64,000 bases of DNA from Vagococcus lutrae (GTDB taxonomy: Bacteria > Bacillota > Bacilli > Lactobacillales > Vagococcaceae). Position numbers and translations under genes: made by a program. The stretch spans positions 124,001 to 188,000 of the forward strand of contig NZ_NGJW01000003.1 of NCBI RefSeq assembly GCF_003987555.1, given 5' to 3'. The notes under the pieces were generated by a model, which saw nothing but the letters and a program-made list of their open reading frames with translations, was not told where the DNA came from and did not search any database. Each line of letters opens with the position of its first letter. Position 1 is the stretch's first letter. Below are positions 49,206-58,154 of the stretch, piece after piece.

Positions 49206-49709
49206 ATGAAAGATGCCGAAAAAAAAGCACTCGATACAGATCGTAAAAAACTAAGTCTAAAAACAATGTATTTTAATCGTTTTCTACTCATTCGGTATCT
49301 AAGCGCAGGGTTTTTCTTCACTAATTTGTATTGGTTGATTTTGCTTTATTTAAGTCAATCAAGACTACTCTTTCTTCCATTATTTTTGATCATAGTTATT
49401 TTAACATCAGTCTTCGAACAAGCAAAATTATATAGTGCACCGACGAATATTGTGCCACGCACTACAAATTATTATCGTTTACAGTTGATTGTTAATATTG
49501 GATTATTGTTAGCAACATTCACGCCATTATTTTCTTCACTGTTTCCTTTTATGAATCAAGGAATGTCTGGACGAACTTTTATGACTATCTTTCTTTTGAC
49601 AGGTTGCCTACTATCTTTGTGGATTCAGAATCGTTTACGCAATATTAGTCATAACAATGACAAGCACTACCAACGAATTAAACAATATGAAAAATCGCTA
49701 TACCTATGA
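49206..49709 (+). CDS. Small PTS-operon membrane protein
   Basis: 167 residues with four membrane helices (about 27-46, 53-73, 95-117 and 127-145) between charged ends. AGGAGG precedes the ATG. Proteins of this kind sit between EIIA and EIIC in cellobiose PTS operons of lactic acid bacteria, but I know of no demonstrated role; assistance in EIIC assembly is a guess. 14 bases separate it from the EIIC gene. Confidence 0.65.
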   Translation: MKDAEKKALDTDRKKLSLKTMYFNRFLLIRYLSAGFFFTNLYWLILLYLSQSRLLFLPLFLIIVILTSVFEQAKLYSAPTNIVPRTTNYYRLQLIVNIGLLLATFTPLFSSLFPFMNQGMSGRTFMTIFLLTGCLLSLWIQNRLRNISHNNDKHYQRIKQYEKSLYL

Positions 49710-49723
49710 GAGGAGAGTAAGAT

Positions 49724-51064
49724 ATGTTTAACTTTTTACAAAAATATTTGATGGGCCCAATGGGCAAAGTAGCTCAAATGAAAATTGTTCGTGCAGTAAT
49801 GGCAGCAGGGATGGCTTCAATTCCCTTTACAATTGTAGGTTCGATGTTTTTAGTATTAAATGTTTTACCTGTGGCCTTTACAGGACTAGAAGGATTATTT
49901 GAAGCTAGTTTTTTCAAAATCAGCTCGTTGTACATGGTAGCAAATACAATGACTATGGGGATTCTAGCAATATACTTTGCTATTGTTTTTGCTTATGAGT
50001 TAACGGCAATTGAACGAGATGAGCAAGATTTGAATGTGAATCCATTGACTGGGGCATTGTTAGCGGTATTTGCTTTCTTTATGTGTGTTCCTGAAATCGT
50101 TTGGGAAAGTGGAAAAATGGTTTTAGTCAATTCTATTACTGATTCAGAAACAGTTGTTAATGGTATTCGTATGGCTGGTTTTGCTGAGCGTCTAGGAACA
50201 TCTGGTATCTTTACTGGCATTATTATGTCAGTGATTGCTGTTGAATTGTATTGTATGTGTGTGAAGCACAATTTTGTTATTAAAATGCCAGACGTTGTTC
50301 CACCAGGGGTTTCTCGTTCATTTACAGCGTTAATTCCGACTTTTCTTATTGCTTTTGTTGTGATGATTATTAATGGTGTATTGATTGCGCTTGGAACAGA
50401 TATTTTTAAAGTTATTTATATTCCATTTAGTTTCGTTACAAATCTCACAAATACGTGGTTAGGAATTATGGTGATTTATTTCTTAATTCATGCCTTATGG
50501 ATTGTAGGTATTCACGGAGCTAATATTATCACATCATTTTTAACGCCTATCGTTTTAGCTAATATGGCTGCTAATGCTGCTGGTGCAAACTATCCATTAG
50601 CGGGTGAGTTTAATAACTCTTACGTGACTGTCGGTGGTTCTGGTGCTACTTTAGGTTTGATTATCTTTATTGCTTTTATGGCGAAATCAGATCAATTAAA
50701 AGTATTAGGAAAAGCCTCTCTTGTACCTGGAATATTCAATATTAATGAGCCGATAATCTTTGGTATGCCAATTGTTTATAATCCATATTTAGCCTTACCA
50801 TTTTTCTTGGCACCGATGGCTTCAGCTTCCTTAGCATACTTCGCGATTAAGCTAGGTCTTGTTAAACCCATGTTAGCTCAAATGCCTTGGCCATCTCCTG
50901 TTGGTATCGGAGCATTTATAGGGTCAGGTGGAGACTGGAAAGCTGCTGTTTTAGCTATTCTCTGTGCTGTACTAGCGTTTGTAATCTGGTTCCCATTCAT
51001 TAAGTTTTATGACAATAAATTATTAAAAGAAGAACAAGAAAAAGCTAAGATTTTAGCTGCTTAA
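49724..51064 (+). CDS. PTS lactose/cellobiose-family EIIC permease
   Basis: A 446-residue membrane permease with about ten helices. Family signatures include FLQKYLMGPMGKVAQMKIVR at the start, WIVGIHGANII, and the substrate-site region VPGIFNINEPIIFGMPIVYN (the conserved NEP). It carries out coupled transport and phosphorylation of a beta-glucoside such as cellobiose. Last gene of the operon, followed by a GC-rich hairpin. Confidence 0.94.
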   Translation: MFNFLQKYLMGPMGKVAQMKIVRAVMAAGMASIPFTIVGSMFLVLNVLPVAFTGLEGLFEASFFKISSLYMVANTMTMGILAIYFAIVFAYELTAIERDEQDLNVNPLTGALLAVFAFFMCVPEIVWESGKMVLVNSITDSETVVNGIRMAGFAERLGTSGIFTGIIMSVIAVELYCMCVKHNFVIKMPDVVPPGVSRSFTALIPTFLIAFVVMIINGVLIALGTDIFKVIYIPFSFVTNLTNTWLGIMVIYFLIHALWIVGIHGANIITSFLTPIVLANMAANAAGANYPLAGEFNNSYVTVGGSGATLGLIIFIAFMAKSDQLKVLGKASLVPGIFNINEPIIFGMPIVYNPYLALPFFLAPMASASLAYFAIKLGLVKPMLAQMPWPSPVGIGAFIGSGGDWKAAVLAILCAVLAFVIWFPFIKFYDNKLLKEEQEKAKILAA

Positions 51065-51095
51065 AGTATTTTTCAAATTTTTCATCTCACATATC

Positions 51096-51142
51096 AAAAT
51101 CCCCCCTCCGATGGGCATTATGTCCAACGTGGGGGGGATTGT
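51096..51142. terminator. GC-rich hairpin between EIIC and YeeE/YedE genes
   Basis: AATCCCCCC / GGGGGGGATT arms. The T run is better on the minus strand (ATTTTGATAT), so it mainly serves the YeeE/YedE gene while also blocking the PTS transcript. Confidence 0.65.
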
Positions 51143-51179
51143 TCGTGAAAAAGATGAGAATAGCTATTTAATTAGTTAA

Positions 51180-52448
51180 TTATTTTCCATACCATTTGTC
51201 TGAGAATTTGTTTCCTAATATTGCTCCAATAACAAGAGGAATAAGGAAAATCCAACCAGATAATGAGAAGTTAGCGATAGGTGTATATAAAGCACCTACG
51301 TTACAACCATTAGATAGACGTGTTCCGAATCCCATACAAATACCACCTAAAGCATATAATAATGCTTCTTTACCTGTCAGGTTCATTTCAGACATGAATG
51401 TGCGTTTGAATTGTCCAGAGGTTAGTAAAAAGATAATTGTACCAAACAAGATACCGAAGTTTTGCACGCTAACTCCATTTTCCAATAGAGGATTAGAGTA
51501 AAACTCAGGTGCCATTTTGGTGAATTCTGCTAATGAGTCAGCAGAAACGCCGAATAACATTAAGAATTTACCGAACCACATTCCATAAGGAGTAGAAGCG
51601 CCCCAACCAGCTTTTGTCACGCCCATCATGACGGTGAAAATCAAGGTTAGGATGACAGCGCCTTGTTTAAGTGACCAAGGTGCAACGAATAATTGATAGT
51701 AAGTGTCTTGATTAGTAACGTTGAAGTTTTTAACATCAAGTTTTGGAGCTTCGTCTTGCATTCTTTCAGATAAGACACCGTAGTAAGTGTTGGCGTTGCG
51801 ACGTTTCTTTTCATATAGAAATGAAAGGGCAACAACGATTAAGGCAAAAATACCTGTTAGGATAAGTGCGCCGAGATAACCGTTTGTTCCATCATTTTTA
51901 AATAAATCCGGTAAGAAGACACCGTTAGTACCGAGTGCTTTTCCAGTTTCAGATGTAAACCATGAGTTAATAATCCAACTCTGTGAATTTTGTACGGGGT
52001 ATCCTAAAAAGACGCCCATACAAAAGAAAATAAAAGTGACGCCTGCTCGAGGTAGTGCCGTTACTAAGTCTGTTAACACGCCTGATGCACAACAAGAAGA
52101 GAAAGCCATCCCAAATCCAAATAAAATACCACCTAAAATAAGACCAGTGTTGATAGGGTTGACCCATAAGTCAAATTGTGAAGCATCGGCTAAGAAAAAG
52201 TAACCTGTAGAAGCAAGAGCCGTTAAAAAGAATAATAGCATTAGAGTTCGCATGAGTTTAGTTGATCCTGTGTTATAAGCACGGTTCACACTCCCTGCAA
52301 AACCAGTATAGGCACGAGATAACGTATAGCCTAGACCTAAACCGAATAACAAACGAATAAATAATACATTGGATGCCAGCATTGTTTTACCAGCAATTAA
52401 TAAGGCAATTAATAATATAAAGCCAACAACATTTTCTTTCTTGTTCAT
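51180..52448 (-). CDS. YeeE/YedE family transporter (thiosulfate-type)
   Basis: A 422-residue membrane protein with about ten helices in two related halves. Each half has the family's conserved cysteine-bearing motif: GFGMAFSSCCASGVLTD and GFGTRLSNGCNVGALY. Characterised members (TsuA) move thiosulfate through the membrane by way of such cysteines; others carry selenium or sulfur compounds. I chose the third ATG of ATGATGATG (52448) on RBS spacing. No TusA/TsuB gene is adjacent. A sulfur role fits the methylthioribose and cysK genes a few kilobases downstream. Confidence 0.85.
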   Translation of the reverse strand: MNKKENVVGFILLIALLIAGKTMLASNVLFIRLLFGLGLGYTLSRAYTGFAGSVNRAYNTGSTKLMRTLMLLFFLTALASTGYFFLADASQFDLWVNPINTGLILGGILFGFGMAFSSCCASGVLTDLVTALPRAGVTFIFFCMGVFLGYPVQNSQSWIINSWFTSETGKALGTNGVFLPDLFKNDGTNGYLGALILTGIFALIVVALSFLYEKKRRNANTYYGVLSERMQDEAPKLDVKNFNVTNQDTYYQLFVAPWSLKQGAVILTLIFTVMMGVTKAGWGASTPYGMWFGKFLMLFGVSADSLAEFTKMAPEFYSNPLLENGVSVQNFGILFGTIIFLLTSGQFKRTFMSEMNLTGKEALLYALGGICMGFGTRLSNGCNVGALYTPIANFSLSGWIFLIPLVIGAILGNKFSDKWYGK

Positions 52449-52573
52449 CATCATTCTCCTTTTTAAGTTTGTGTTTTCACGAACAACCTAATTATATACC
52501 ATAAAGTGTTATTTTTTAAGGGGATTTCACAATTTTTATGAAAGTTTACTGATTAACGTGGGTTAAAGAACAG

Positions 52574-52618
52574 AAAAAGAGATGAAATAATAAGGGAAGG
52601 CTATTTCATCTCTTTTTT
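52574..52618. terminator. Bidirectional-looking terminator
   Basis: AAAAAGAGATGAAATA / TATTTCATCTCTTTTTT arms, just beyond the stop of the minus-strand amphi-Trp gene. Confidence 0.82.
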
Positions 52619-52619
52619 C

Positions 52620-52898
52620 TTATTCAATTTTAAATGCAGCTTGTTCTTTTTGACCTGTATACCAATCAAATTCAATTTCAAAAGAATGTTTGTCTCCTTT
52701 GATTTCATAGGAGTATTCTACTTTTAAATTGTCTGACGGGGTAATGGGGGTTGTGTGGTTTCCTTCAGTAAAGTGAAATGTCCCTTCTTCTTTAAGTTTC
52801 TTGGCAATCGTTTCAAGTGTCGTTGCAAACTCATGTAAACGCTGATGCTCTTCACGATCAATAATGACTTGAGTGACGGGCTTCTTATTATTTTCCAT
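52620..52898 (-). CDS. amphi-Trp domain protein
   Basis: A 92-residue protein (MENNKKPVTQVIIDREEHQR) with a C-terminal EYSYEIKGDKHSFEIEFDW segment matching the small amphi-Trp domain. Function unknown. ATG 52898 is preceded by AAAGGAGGG; the longer open frame (to 52985) crosses the promoter TATAAT at 52932-52927. Single gene. Confidence 0.72.
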   Translation of the reverse strand: MENNKKPVTQVIIDREEHQRLHEFATTLETIAKKLKEEGTFHFTEGNHTTPITPSDNLKVEYSYEIKGDKHSFEIEFDWYTGQKEQAAFKIE

Positions 52899-52975
52899 AA
52901 AAATCCCTCCTTTATTCTTTATCTTTATTATAAAGGAAGTAAGGAGTGTTTTTAAAGAAATATGATAAAATGAAC

Positions 52976-53186
52976 GATAGCCCACTTCACTTAGAAGCGG
53001 GCTATCTCACTAATCAATATTTAAAATAACTGTTACAATATTTTGACTTTTTCTCGTTTAAACAATGTCATCCCTAACCTCTATGACATCCTTGTAGCTC
53101 TTTAACTACGCCAGTGCGAATAAATTTCTTCAAAACAAATTAAAATAATGTATTTAAACATTTTTCATATCTTACACAGTATATCA
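52976..53186 (-). ncRNA. Candidate structured RNA (about 195 nt), minus strand
   Basis: An extended -10 on the minus strand (TG-A-TATACT, 53186-53178) points to a start near 53171. Downstream are stem-loops GTAG/CTAC (53109-53094) and ATGTCAT/ATGACAT (53089-53065), then a strong final hairpin GATAGCCCGCTT / AAGTGGGCTATC (53006-52976) with a modest U tract. No gene of normal size is present; a 19-codon TTG ORF (KKFIRTGVVKELQGCHRG) lies inside. It may be an RNA gene, the 3' UTR of the small gene at 53217-53390, or an IS scar. Confidence 0.38.
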
Positions 53187-53216
53187 TAGTTTTGTTTCGA
53201 ATCATAATCTAAGCAT

Positions 53217-53390
53217 TTAATTAAGGGTTTCTTCATAAGCTTCGATTTGAGCGAGTGTGCGTTGGAGTTCTATTTCATTGTGAATGAAGTTCATCGAGTT
53301 ACCTAAATCTTTGTGACGTTGTTCTTCAAGACGGTCAACTTCTTTTTTTGCTTCGACAATCAGCATGTTAATTTCTTTTTCTGTTTTTAT
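53217..53390 (-). CDS. Small coiled-coil protein, possible AUA start
   Basis: An amphipathic Lys/Glu-rich polypeptide (KTEKEINMLIVEAKKEVDRL and onward) ending IEAYEETLN. A minus-strand TATAAT (53423-53418) and AGGAGG lie upstream. The codon at the ideal distance from that RBS is ATA (53390-53388); the first ATG (53366) is about 33 bases away, and GTG within the RBS is too close. Length is 57 residues from ATA or 49 from ATG. Unknown function. Confidence 0.5.
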   Translation of the reverse strand: MKTEKEINMLIVEAKKEVDRLEEQRHKDLGNSMNFIHNEIELQRTLAQIEAYEETLN

Positions 53391-53534
53391 TCTGAACACC
53401 TCCTGTATGATATGTTTATTATACACTCAATTATTAAATATTGTTATTAAAAAGACTTTATAAAGCATTTTTTATTTTGAATAGTTGACTAAATGTTACT
53501 TAAATGATAAGCTTATAAACAATAAAATAAAGAT

Positions 53535-53690
53535 TTGTTAGGTGAGGCTCCTATACAAACACAGGCTGCTGCTCAAAAACGTCCAGAGACGCCAATGAGT
53601 AGGACAGGACTAGTCGACTTAAGGCTTTTCCCAAGGTAGCTAAAGAATGGATATTCTTTTACGTTGTATAGTGTCAAAACTCAACGAAGT
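53535..53690 (+). promoter_or_regulatory. M-box (ykoK) Mg2+ riboswitch, copy 1
   Basis: Contains the M-box core in order: GTTAGGTGAGGCTCCTATA, CAGGCTGCTGCTCAAAAACG, AGACGCCAATGAGTAGGACA, then GTGTCAAAACTCAACGA closing P1. In this class Mg2+ binding compacts the aptamer and permits a terminator, shutting off Mg2+ importers. A good terminator follows at 53718-53752. Confidence 0.9.
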
Positions 53691-53717
53691 GATCCGTGTT
53701 TTTTAACATGTCTATTT

Positions 53718-53752
53718 ATCTCTTACGTTGGTTTTGACGTAAGAGATTTTTT
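53718..53752 (+). terminator. M-box 1 expression-platform terminator
   Basis: ATCTCTTACGT / ACGTAAGAGAT perfect 11-bp arms followed by TTTTTTG. ACGTTG repeats an M-box segment near 53661-53666, offering an antiterminator alternative. Confidence 0.82.
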
Positions 53753-53789
53753 GTCTTTATTTTAAATAAAGCATACAAGGGGTGATGTT

Positions 53790-53876
53790 ATGGAAAATTC
53801 AGATTGTTCGTGTAGGTGTTTAGGAATGGACACTGATGATCCAGCACCCGATAGAAAGTCTTGGACTTTTCGTTAG
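53790..53876 (+). CDS. 28-residue cysteine-containing peptide between the two M-boxes
   Basis: ATG 53790 has AAGGGGTGA at a good distance. The peptide MENSDCSCRCLGMDTDDPAP continues DRKSWTFR and stops at TAG 53874-53876. It has a C-x-C-x-C cluster and three aspartates, which could bind a divalent metal. The stop codon lies inside CGTTAGGTGAGG, the first conserved strand of the second M-box. It is therefore either a leader peptide whose translation affects the aptamer, or a small Mg2+-responsive protein under the first M-box. Coding is inferred from RBS and placement. Confidence 0.6.
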   Translation: MENSDCSCRCLGMDTDDPAPDRKSWTFR

Positions 53877-54030
53877 GTGAGGCTCCTATATAAACACAGG
53901 CTACTGCTCAAAAACGTCGAAAGACGCCAATGGGTAGGACAGGAATGGTCGAGTAAGGCTTTTCCCAACGTAGCTAAAGAATAGAAATAGCTATTCTTTT
54001 ACGTTATATAGTGCTAAAACTCAACGAGTA
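53868..54030 (+). promoter_or_regulatory. M-box (ykoK) Mg2+ riboswitch, copy 2
   Basis: Same core as copy 1 (CGTTAGGTGAGGCTCCTATA, CAGGCTACTGCTCAAAAACG, AGACGCCAATGGGTAGGACA, GTGCTAAAACTCAACGA) and directly upstream of mgtA. The platform after it is less clear; a short GC stem GCGCC / GGCGT (54065-54085) followed by CCTTTTG may be the terminator. Confidence 0.9.
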
Positions 54031-54147
54031 GATGAGTTAAATGGTAATTAGATGATAATTTCTAGCGCCTTCAAAATGTTCGGCGTCCTTTTGTTCATGA
54101 ATGGAGAAAAGTGCGACGGTTATATTTATGGAGAGCGAGGGAAAAAA

Positions 54148-56817
54148 ATGAGAACGAAAGAATTAAACAATACGCTGTCAGTTATGGATAAGCGTTATGA
54201 GTTTGCAGCAAGAAGTGAAGTAGCACGCCTTACTAGAAAATTAGGAGGCGGTCAAAATGGATTGACACAAGATGAGGTAGAAAACAGTCGTCGTAAATAT
54301 GGGGCGAACATTTTGTCCGAATACGAAAAAGAATCTTGGGGAACAAAAGTGAGAAAAGCTTTTTTTACCCCGTTTACGATTATATTAATGGTGCTTGCGA
54401 TTATCTCATTTGTGACTGATTATTGGTTGGCAAGTGGGGCTGAAAAAGATTTAACGGCTGTTATTATTATCAGTACGATGGTAACAATTAGCGGTAGTTT
54501 GACATTGTTTCAGTCAGTTAGATCATCAAAAGCAGCGGAGAGTCTTTTATCGTTAGTTAGAGTTACGGCGACGGTCACACGTAAAGGACAAGAGAGAATA
54601 GAAGTCCCTACTGAAGAAATCGTTGTAGGTGACCGCGTTCACTTGTCTGCGGGAGATATGATTCCAGCGGATATACGGATTATAGCGGCAAAAGATTTAT
54701 TTGTTAGTCAGTCGGCTATGACGGGAGAAAGTCATCCGGTAGAAAAGACAGCTCCTGTAGATATTTCAGCGAGAGAGAGTCAAACTGATTATCAAAATAT
54801 GGTGTATATGGGTAGTAACGTTGTCAGTGGTACGGCGACAGGTATTGTGGTTGCTGTTGGCGATGATACTATCTTTGGTGGAATTGCTCGGGATGTTGCT
54901 AAAACAGATGAATTGACAAGTTTTGATGTTGGCATTAGTGAAGTTTCCTGGCTTTTAATTCGTTTTATGTTAATAATGGCACCGACAGTTATTTTAATTA
55001 ACGGTCTAACAAAAGGTGATTGGGTAGAAGCACTCTTTTTCGGATTGTCTATTGCTGTCGGATTGACACCAGAGATGTTGCCAATGATTGTGACGACAAG
55101 TTTAGTCAAAGGTGCTACAAGTATGGCGAAAGAAGGAACAGTTATTAAAGATTTAAATGCCATTCAAAATTTCGGCGCTATGGATGTCCTTTGTACGGAC
55201 AAAACTGGGACGTTAACACAAGATAAAATTGTATTAGAATATCATTTAGATATTAATGGACAAGAAGACGCCCGTGTTTTGCGACATGCATACCTAAACA
55301 GTTATCATCAAACAGGATTAAAGAACTTAATGGATATTGCGATTATCGATGCCGCAGCGAAAGAACTAAACATTTCGTCTTTAAATCATGAAAAGGTAGA
55401 TGAAATTCCTTTTGACTTTGAGCGTCGACGTATGAGTGTCGTCGTGAAAAATGATCAGAATAAAATTCAAATGATTACTAAAGGCGCGGTAGAGGAGATG
55501 TTAGAGGTTTCATCTTTTGTTGAAGTCAATGGTGAAGTTAAACCACTTTCATCAGCGATTAAAGAAGAAGTTTTAAGAACAGTCGATACATTAAACGAAG
55601 ATGGCTTGCGTGTGGTGGCTGTGGCACAAAAGACTAATCCGCGTCCAATCGGAGAGTTTTCGATAGCAGATGAATCAGAAATGGTGTTAATTGGCTATCT
55701 CGCTTTCCTAGATCCACCAAAGGAAACGACGAAACAGGCGTTAATGGCATTAAAAGAGCATCAAGTCGGCGTTAAAGTTTTAACGGGTGATAATGAGCGA
55801 GTGACACGAGCAGTCTGTCAACAAGTAGGATTGGAAAATGAAACGATTGTTAGTGGACGTGATTTACAAGAGATGTCTGCTGATAAATTTCTTGAAACGA
55901 TAGAGAATCATTCGGTTTTTGTGAAACTTTCACCAGCTCAAAAAACGGATATCGTCAAAGGACTAAAAGAGAAAGGACATACGGTAGGATTTTTAGGTGA
56001 CGGGATAAATGATGCGCCGGCGATGAAAGCATCGGATGTTGGCATTTCAGTAGATACGGCAGTTGATATTGCGAAAGAGTCGGCAGATATTATTTTACTC
56101 GAAAAGGATTTAATGATTTTAGAAAAAGGAATTTTATCTGGTCGTGCAGTTTTTGGAAATATTATTAAGTATATTAAAATGACGGTCAGTTCAAATTTTG
56201 GGAATGTCTTTTCAGTGTTGGTCGCTAGTATTTTTCTTCCGTTTCTGCCGATGACGGCGTTACAATTGCTCGTTCTTAACTTAATTTATGATATTTCATG
56301 TATTTCTATTCCTTGGGATAACATGGATGATGAATATTTAAAATCGCCGCGTCATTGGGATGCTAAATCAATTGGTTCGTTTATGAAATGGCTTGGACCG
56401 ACTAGCTCGATTTTTGATATTACGACCTATTTCTTATTATTCTATCTAATCGGGCCACAAGTATTCGGGGGAAGTTATCATAGTCTATCACCTGAAAAGC
56501 AGGTCTTATTCGTTGCTTTCTTCCATGCAGGCTGGTTCGTTGAATCATTGTGGTCACAAACATTAGTAATTCATGCATTGCGAACACCTAAGATACCATT
56601 CTTACAAAGCCGAGCTTCATTTATCGTTATGACGATTACGACGTTAGGTATTTTAATTGGTACGGTACTACCTTTTACCTCTATAGGGCAATCGGTTGGT
56701 TTAGTGCCATTAAATGCAAGTTATTTCTTCTGGTTGTTGTTAACAATTGTCGCGTATATCGCACTGGTAACTGTTGTGAAAAATCTTTATATTCGTCGTT
56801 ATCAAGAATTACTTTAA
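54148..56817 (+). CDS. mgtA: Mg2+-importing P-type ATPase (MgtA/MgtB, P3B)
   Basis: An 889-residue ion pump. The actuator has MTGES (about residue 191), the phosphorylated aspartate is in CTDKTGTLT (Asp about 351) and the hinge is GDGINDAPA (about 617). About ten membrane helices are present, with SIAVGLTPEMLPMIVTTSLV (helix 4). The C-terminal helices include NLIYDISCISIPWDNMD, typical of Mg2+ P-type ATPases. ATG 54148 with GAGGG is preferred; the open frame to 54052 would translate the riboswitch platform. The two M-boxes upstream predict expression only when Mg2+ is scarce, confirming the substrate. Confidence 0.95.
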   Translation: MRTKELNNTLSVMDKRYEFAARSEVARLTRKLGGGQNGLTQDEVENSRRKYGANILSEYEKESWGTKVRKAFFTPFTIILMVLAIISFVTDYWLASGAEKDLTAVIIISTMVTISGSLTLFQSVRSSKAAESLLSLVRVTATVTRKGQERIEVPTEEIVVGDRVHLSAGDMIPADIRIIAAKDLFVSQSAMTGESHPVEKTAPVDISARESQTDYQNMVYMGSNVVSGTATGIVVAVGDDTIFGGIARDVAKTDELTSFDVGISEVSWLLIRFMLIMAPTVILINGLTKGDWVEALFFGLSIAVGLTPEMLPMIVTTSLVKGATSMAKEGTVIKDLNAIQNFGAMDVLCTDKTGTLTQDKIVLEYHLDINGQEDARVLRHAYLNSYHQTGLKNLMDIAIIDAAAKELNISSLNHEKVDEIPFDFERRRMSVVVKNDQNKIQMITKGAVEEMLEVSSFVEVNGEVKPLSSAIKEEVLRTVDTLNEDGLRVVAVAQKTNPRPIGEFSIADESEMVLIGYLAFLDPPKETTKQALMALKEHQVGVKVLTGDNERVTRAVCQQVGLENETIVSGRDLQEMSADKFLETIENHSVFVKLSPAQKTDIVKGLKEKGHTVGFLGDGINDAPAMKASDVGISVDTAVDIAKESADIILLEKDLMILEKGILSGRAVFGNIIKYIKMTVSSNFGNVFSVLVASIFLPFLPMTALQLLVLNLIYDISCISIPWDNMDDEYLKSPRHWDAKSIGSFMKWLGPTSSIFDITTYFLLFYLIGPQVFGGSYHSLSPEKQVLFVAFFHAGWFVESLWSQTLVIHALRTPKIPFLQSRASFIVMTITTLGILIGTVLPFTSIGQSVGLVPLNASYFFWLLLTIVAYIALVTVVKNLYIRRYQELL

Positions 56818-56826
56818 TTTTATTGA

Positions 56827-56880
56827 AGTTATGCCTTTTGCTAATGTGCTATATTCATTGGCAAAGGCATAACTTTTTTT
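56827..56880 (+). terminator. Intrinsic terminator after mgtA
   Basis: GTTATGCCTTTTGCTAATG / CATTGGCAAAGGCATAAC arms followed by T7. Confidence 0.9.
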
Positions 56881-56889
56881 GTTTTAGGA

Positions 56890-56919
56890 TTGTCTTTTAA
56901 TCCGTGAACAAGGTAAACT
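56890..56919 (+). promoter_or_regulatory. Candidate promoter of the mtn operon
   Basis: TTGTCT (56890-56895), 18 bases, TAAACT (56914-56919), 29 bases before mtnK. No S-box is visible. Confidence 0.4.
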
Positions 56920-56948
56920 AAATAAAGATGTATGGAAGGAGAGATAGC

Positions 56949-58154
56949 ATGCATGAATTATTGACAGATAAAACAATTCTGCCTTTTTTAAGTAAGACAC
57001 TTCCTGATTTTGCGAATGATAATTGCACGGTTGAAGAGATTGGTGACGGAAATATCAACTATGTTTTTCGAGTGACTGATAAAAATAATCAACGACGGCT
57101 AATTGTCAAACAAGCTGACAAACTACTACGGTCGTCGGGGCGTCCATTAGATATTAAACGATCCGTACGAGAAGGGCGTGCTTTAGAACGGTTAAATGAG
57201 GTTGTCCCTAATTATACGCCTAAGATTTATGCTGTGGATGAAGAAATGGCGATTATTATTATGGAAGATATTTCAGAGTATCGTAACTTGCGTCATGTCT
57301 TGAGTGAGCGCCACCAACTCCCACAGCTAGCTAATGATTTGAGTGAGTTTTTAGCCGTGTCGTTAGTAAGTTCGACAGATTTAGTGATGGAGGCATCCCA
57401 AAAACAGCTAGAACAAGCTTTTTATTCAAATGTGGAGATGCGTGAAATTAGTGAAGATTTAGTGTTTACTGAACCGTATAATAATCAAAAACAACGTAAT
57501 CAAATTTTTCCTGGAAATGAAGCCTTTGTCCAAAAACATTTGTATGACCATGAGGCATTAATCATGGAAGTTGCCTCACTTCGTTATCATTTTATGAATC
57601 ACGGACAGGCACTGTTACATGGTGATTTACATTCTGGATCCATTTTTGTATCTCAAAATGGTTTAAAGGTTATTGACCCAGAGTTTGCATTTTATGGACC
57701 AGCAGGCTATGACATTGGAAATGTGGTGGCGCATTTACTACTGGCGTTCTATCATCAATTAGCACAAGACTCGGTTTCGTTAACTTATTTATCTTGGTTA
57801 CGGGAAACAATCATCGGTACTTTGGTTGAAACAGAGAATAAGATGAGTGACTATTACGAAAAAAAAGTGACCTTGTCTCTCTATCGAACCTCTCGTTTTA
57901 AGCAAGAGTGGCTTAAAGGGATTATTTGCGACACTTATGGCTACACGGGAACGGAAATGATAAGAAGAGTGGTTGGAGATACTAAAGTAGTTGAAGTCAC
58001 TACGATTGAAGACAGGGAACGACGTCTAGATTTTGAGCGTGCGGTTATAACGTTATCGGAAAAGCTGATTTTAGACCGTCACACGATGACATCAGATTGG
58101 TTAAATCAGCATTTACAAAAGGAGATAGATAAGTATGAAACGAGAAGATTATAA
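56949..58154 (+). CDS. mtnK: 5-methylthioribose kinase MtnK
   Basis: Phosphorylates the C1 hydroxyl of 5-methylthioribose (and plausibly 5-deoxyribose). An APH-like kinase fold is evident: glycine-rich EIGDGNINYVFRV (about 29-41), the VKQADK lysine, the catalytic loop HGDLHSGSIFV (about 224) and IDPEFAFYGPAGYDIG (DFG-equivalent, about 240). ATG 56949 follows AAGGAGAG; the upstream ATG 56928 lies before the RBS. 401 residues. It overlaps mtnA by 20 bases. Confidence 0.94.
   Translation: MHELLTDKTILPFLSKTLPDFANDNCTVEEIGDGNINYVFRVTDKNNQRRLIVKQADKLLRSSGRPLDIKRSVREGRALERLNEVVPNYTPKIYAVDEEMAIIIMEDISEYRNLRHVLSERHQLPQLANDLSEFLAVSLVSSTDLVMEASQKQLEQAFYSNVEMREISEDLVFTEPYNNQKQRNQIFPGNEAFVQKHLYDHEALIMEVASLRYHFMNHGQALLHGDLHSGSIFVSQNGLKVIDPEFAFYGPAGYDIGNVVAHLLLAFYHQLAQDSVSLTYLSWLRETIIGTLVETENKMSDYYEKKVTLSLYRTSRFKQEWLKGIICDTYGYTGTEMIRRVVGDTKVVEVTTIEDRERRLDFERAVITLSEKLILDRHTMTSDWLNQHLQKEIDKYETRRL

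Noticed and set aside
53065-53109. Third M-box, or a tracrRNA-like element
   Set aside because: None of the M-box core words are present, and there is no cas gene or CRISPR repeat in the window.
54052-54147. N-terminal extension of MgtA to 54052
   Set aside because: It would translate the riboswitch expression platform; ATG 54148 has a proper RBS and matches family length.
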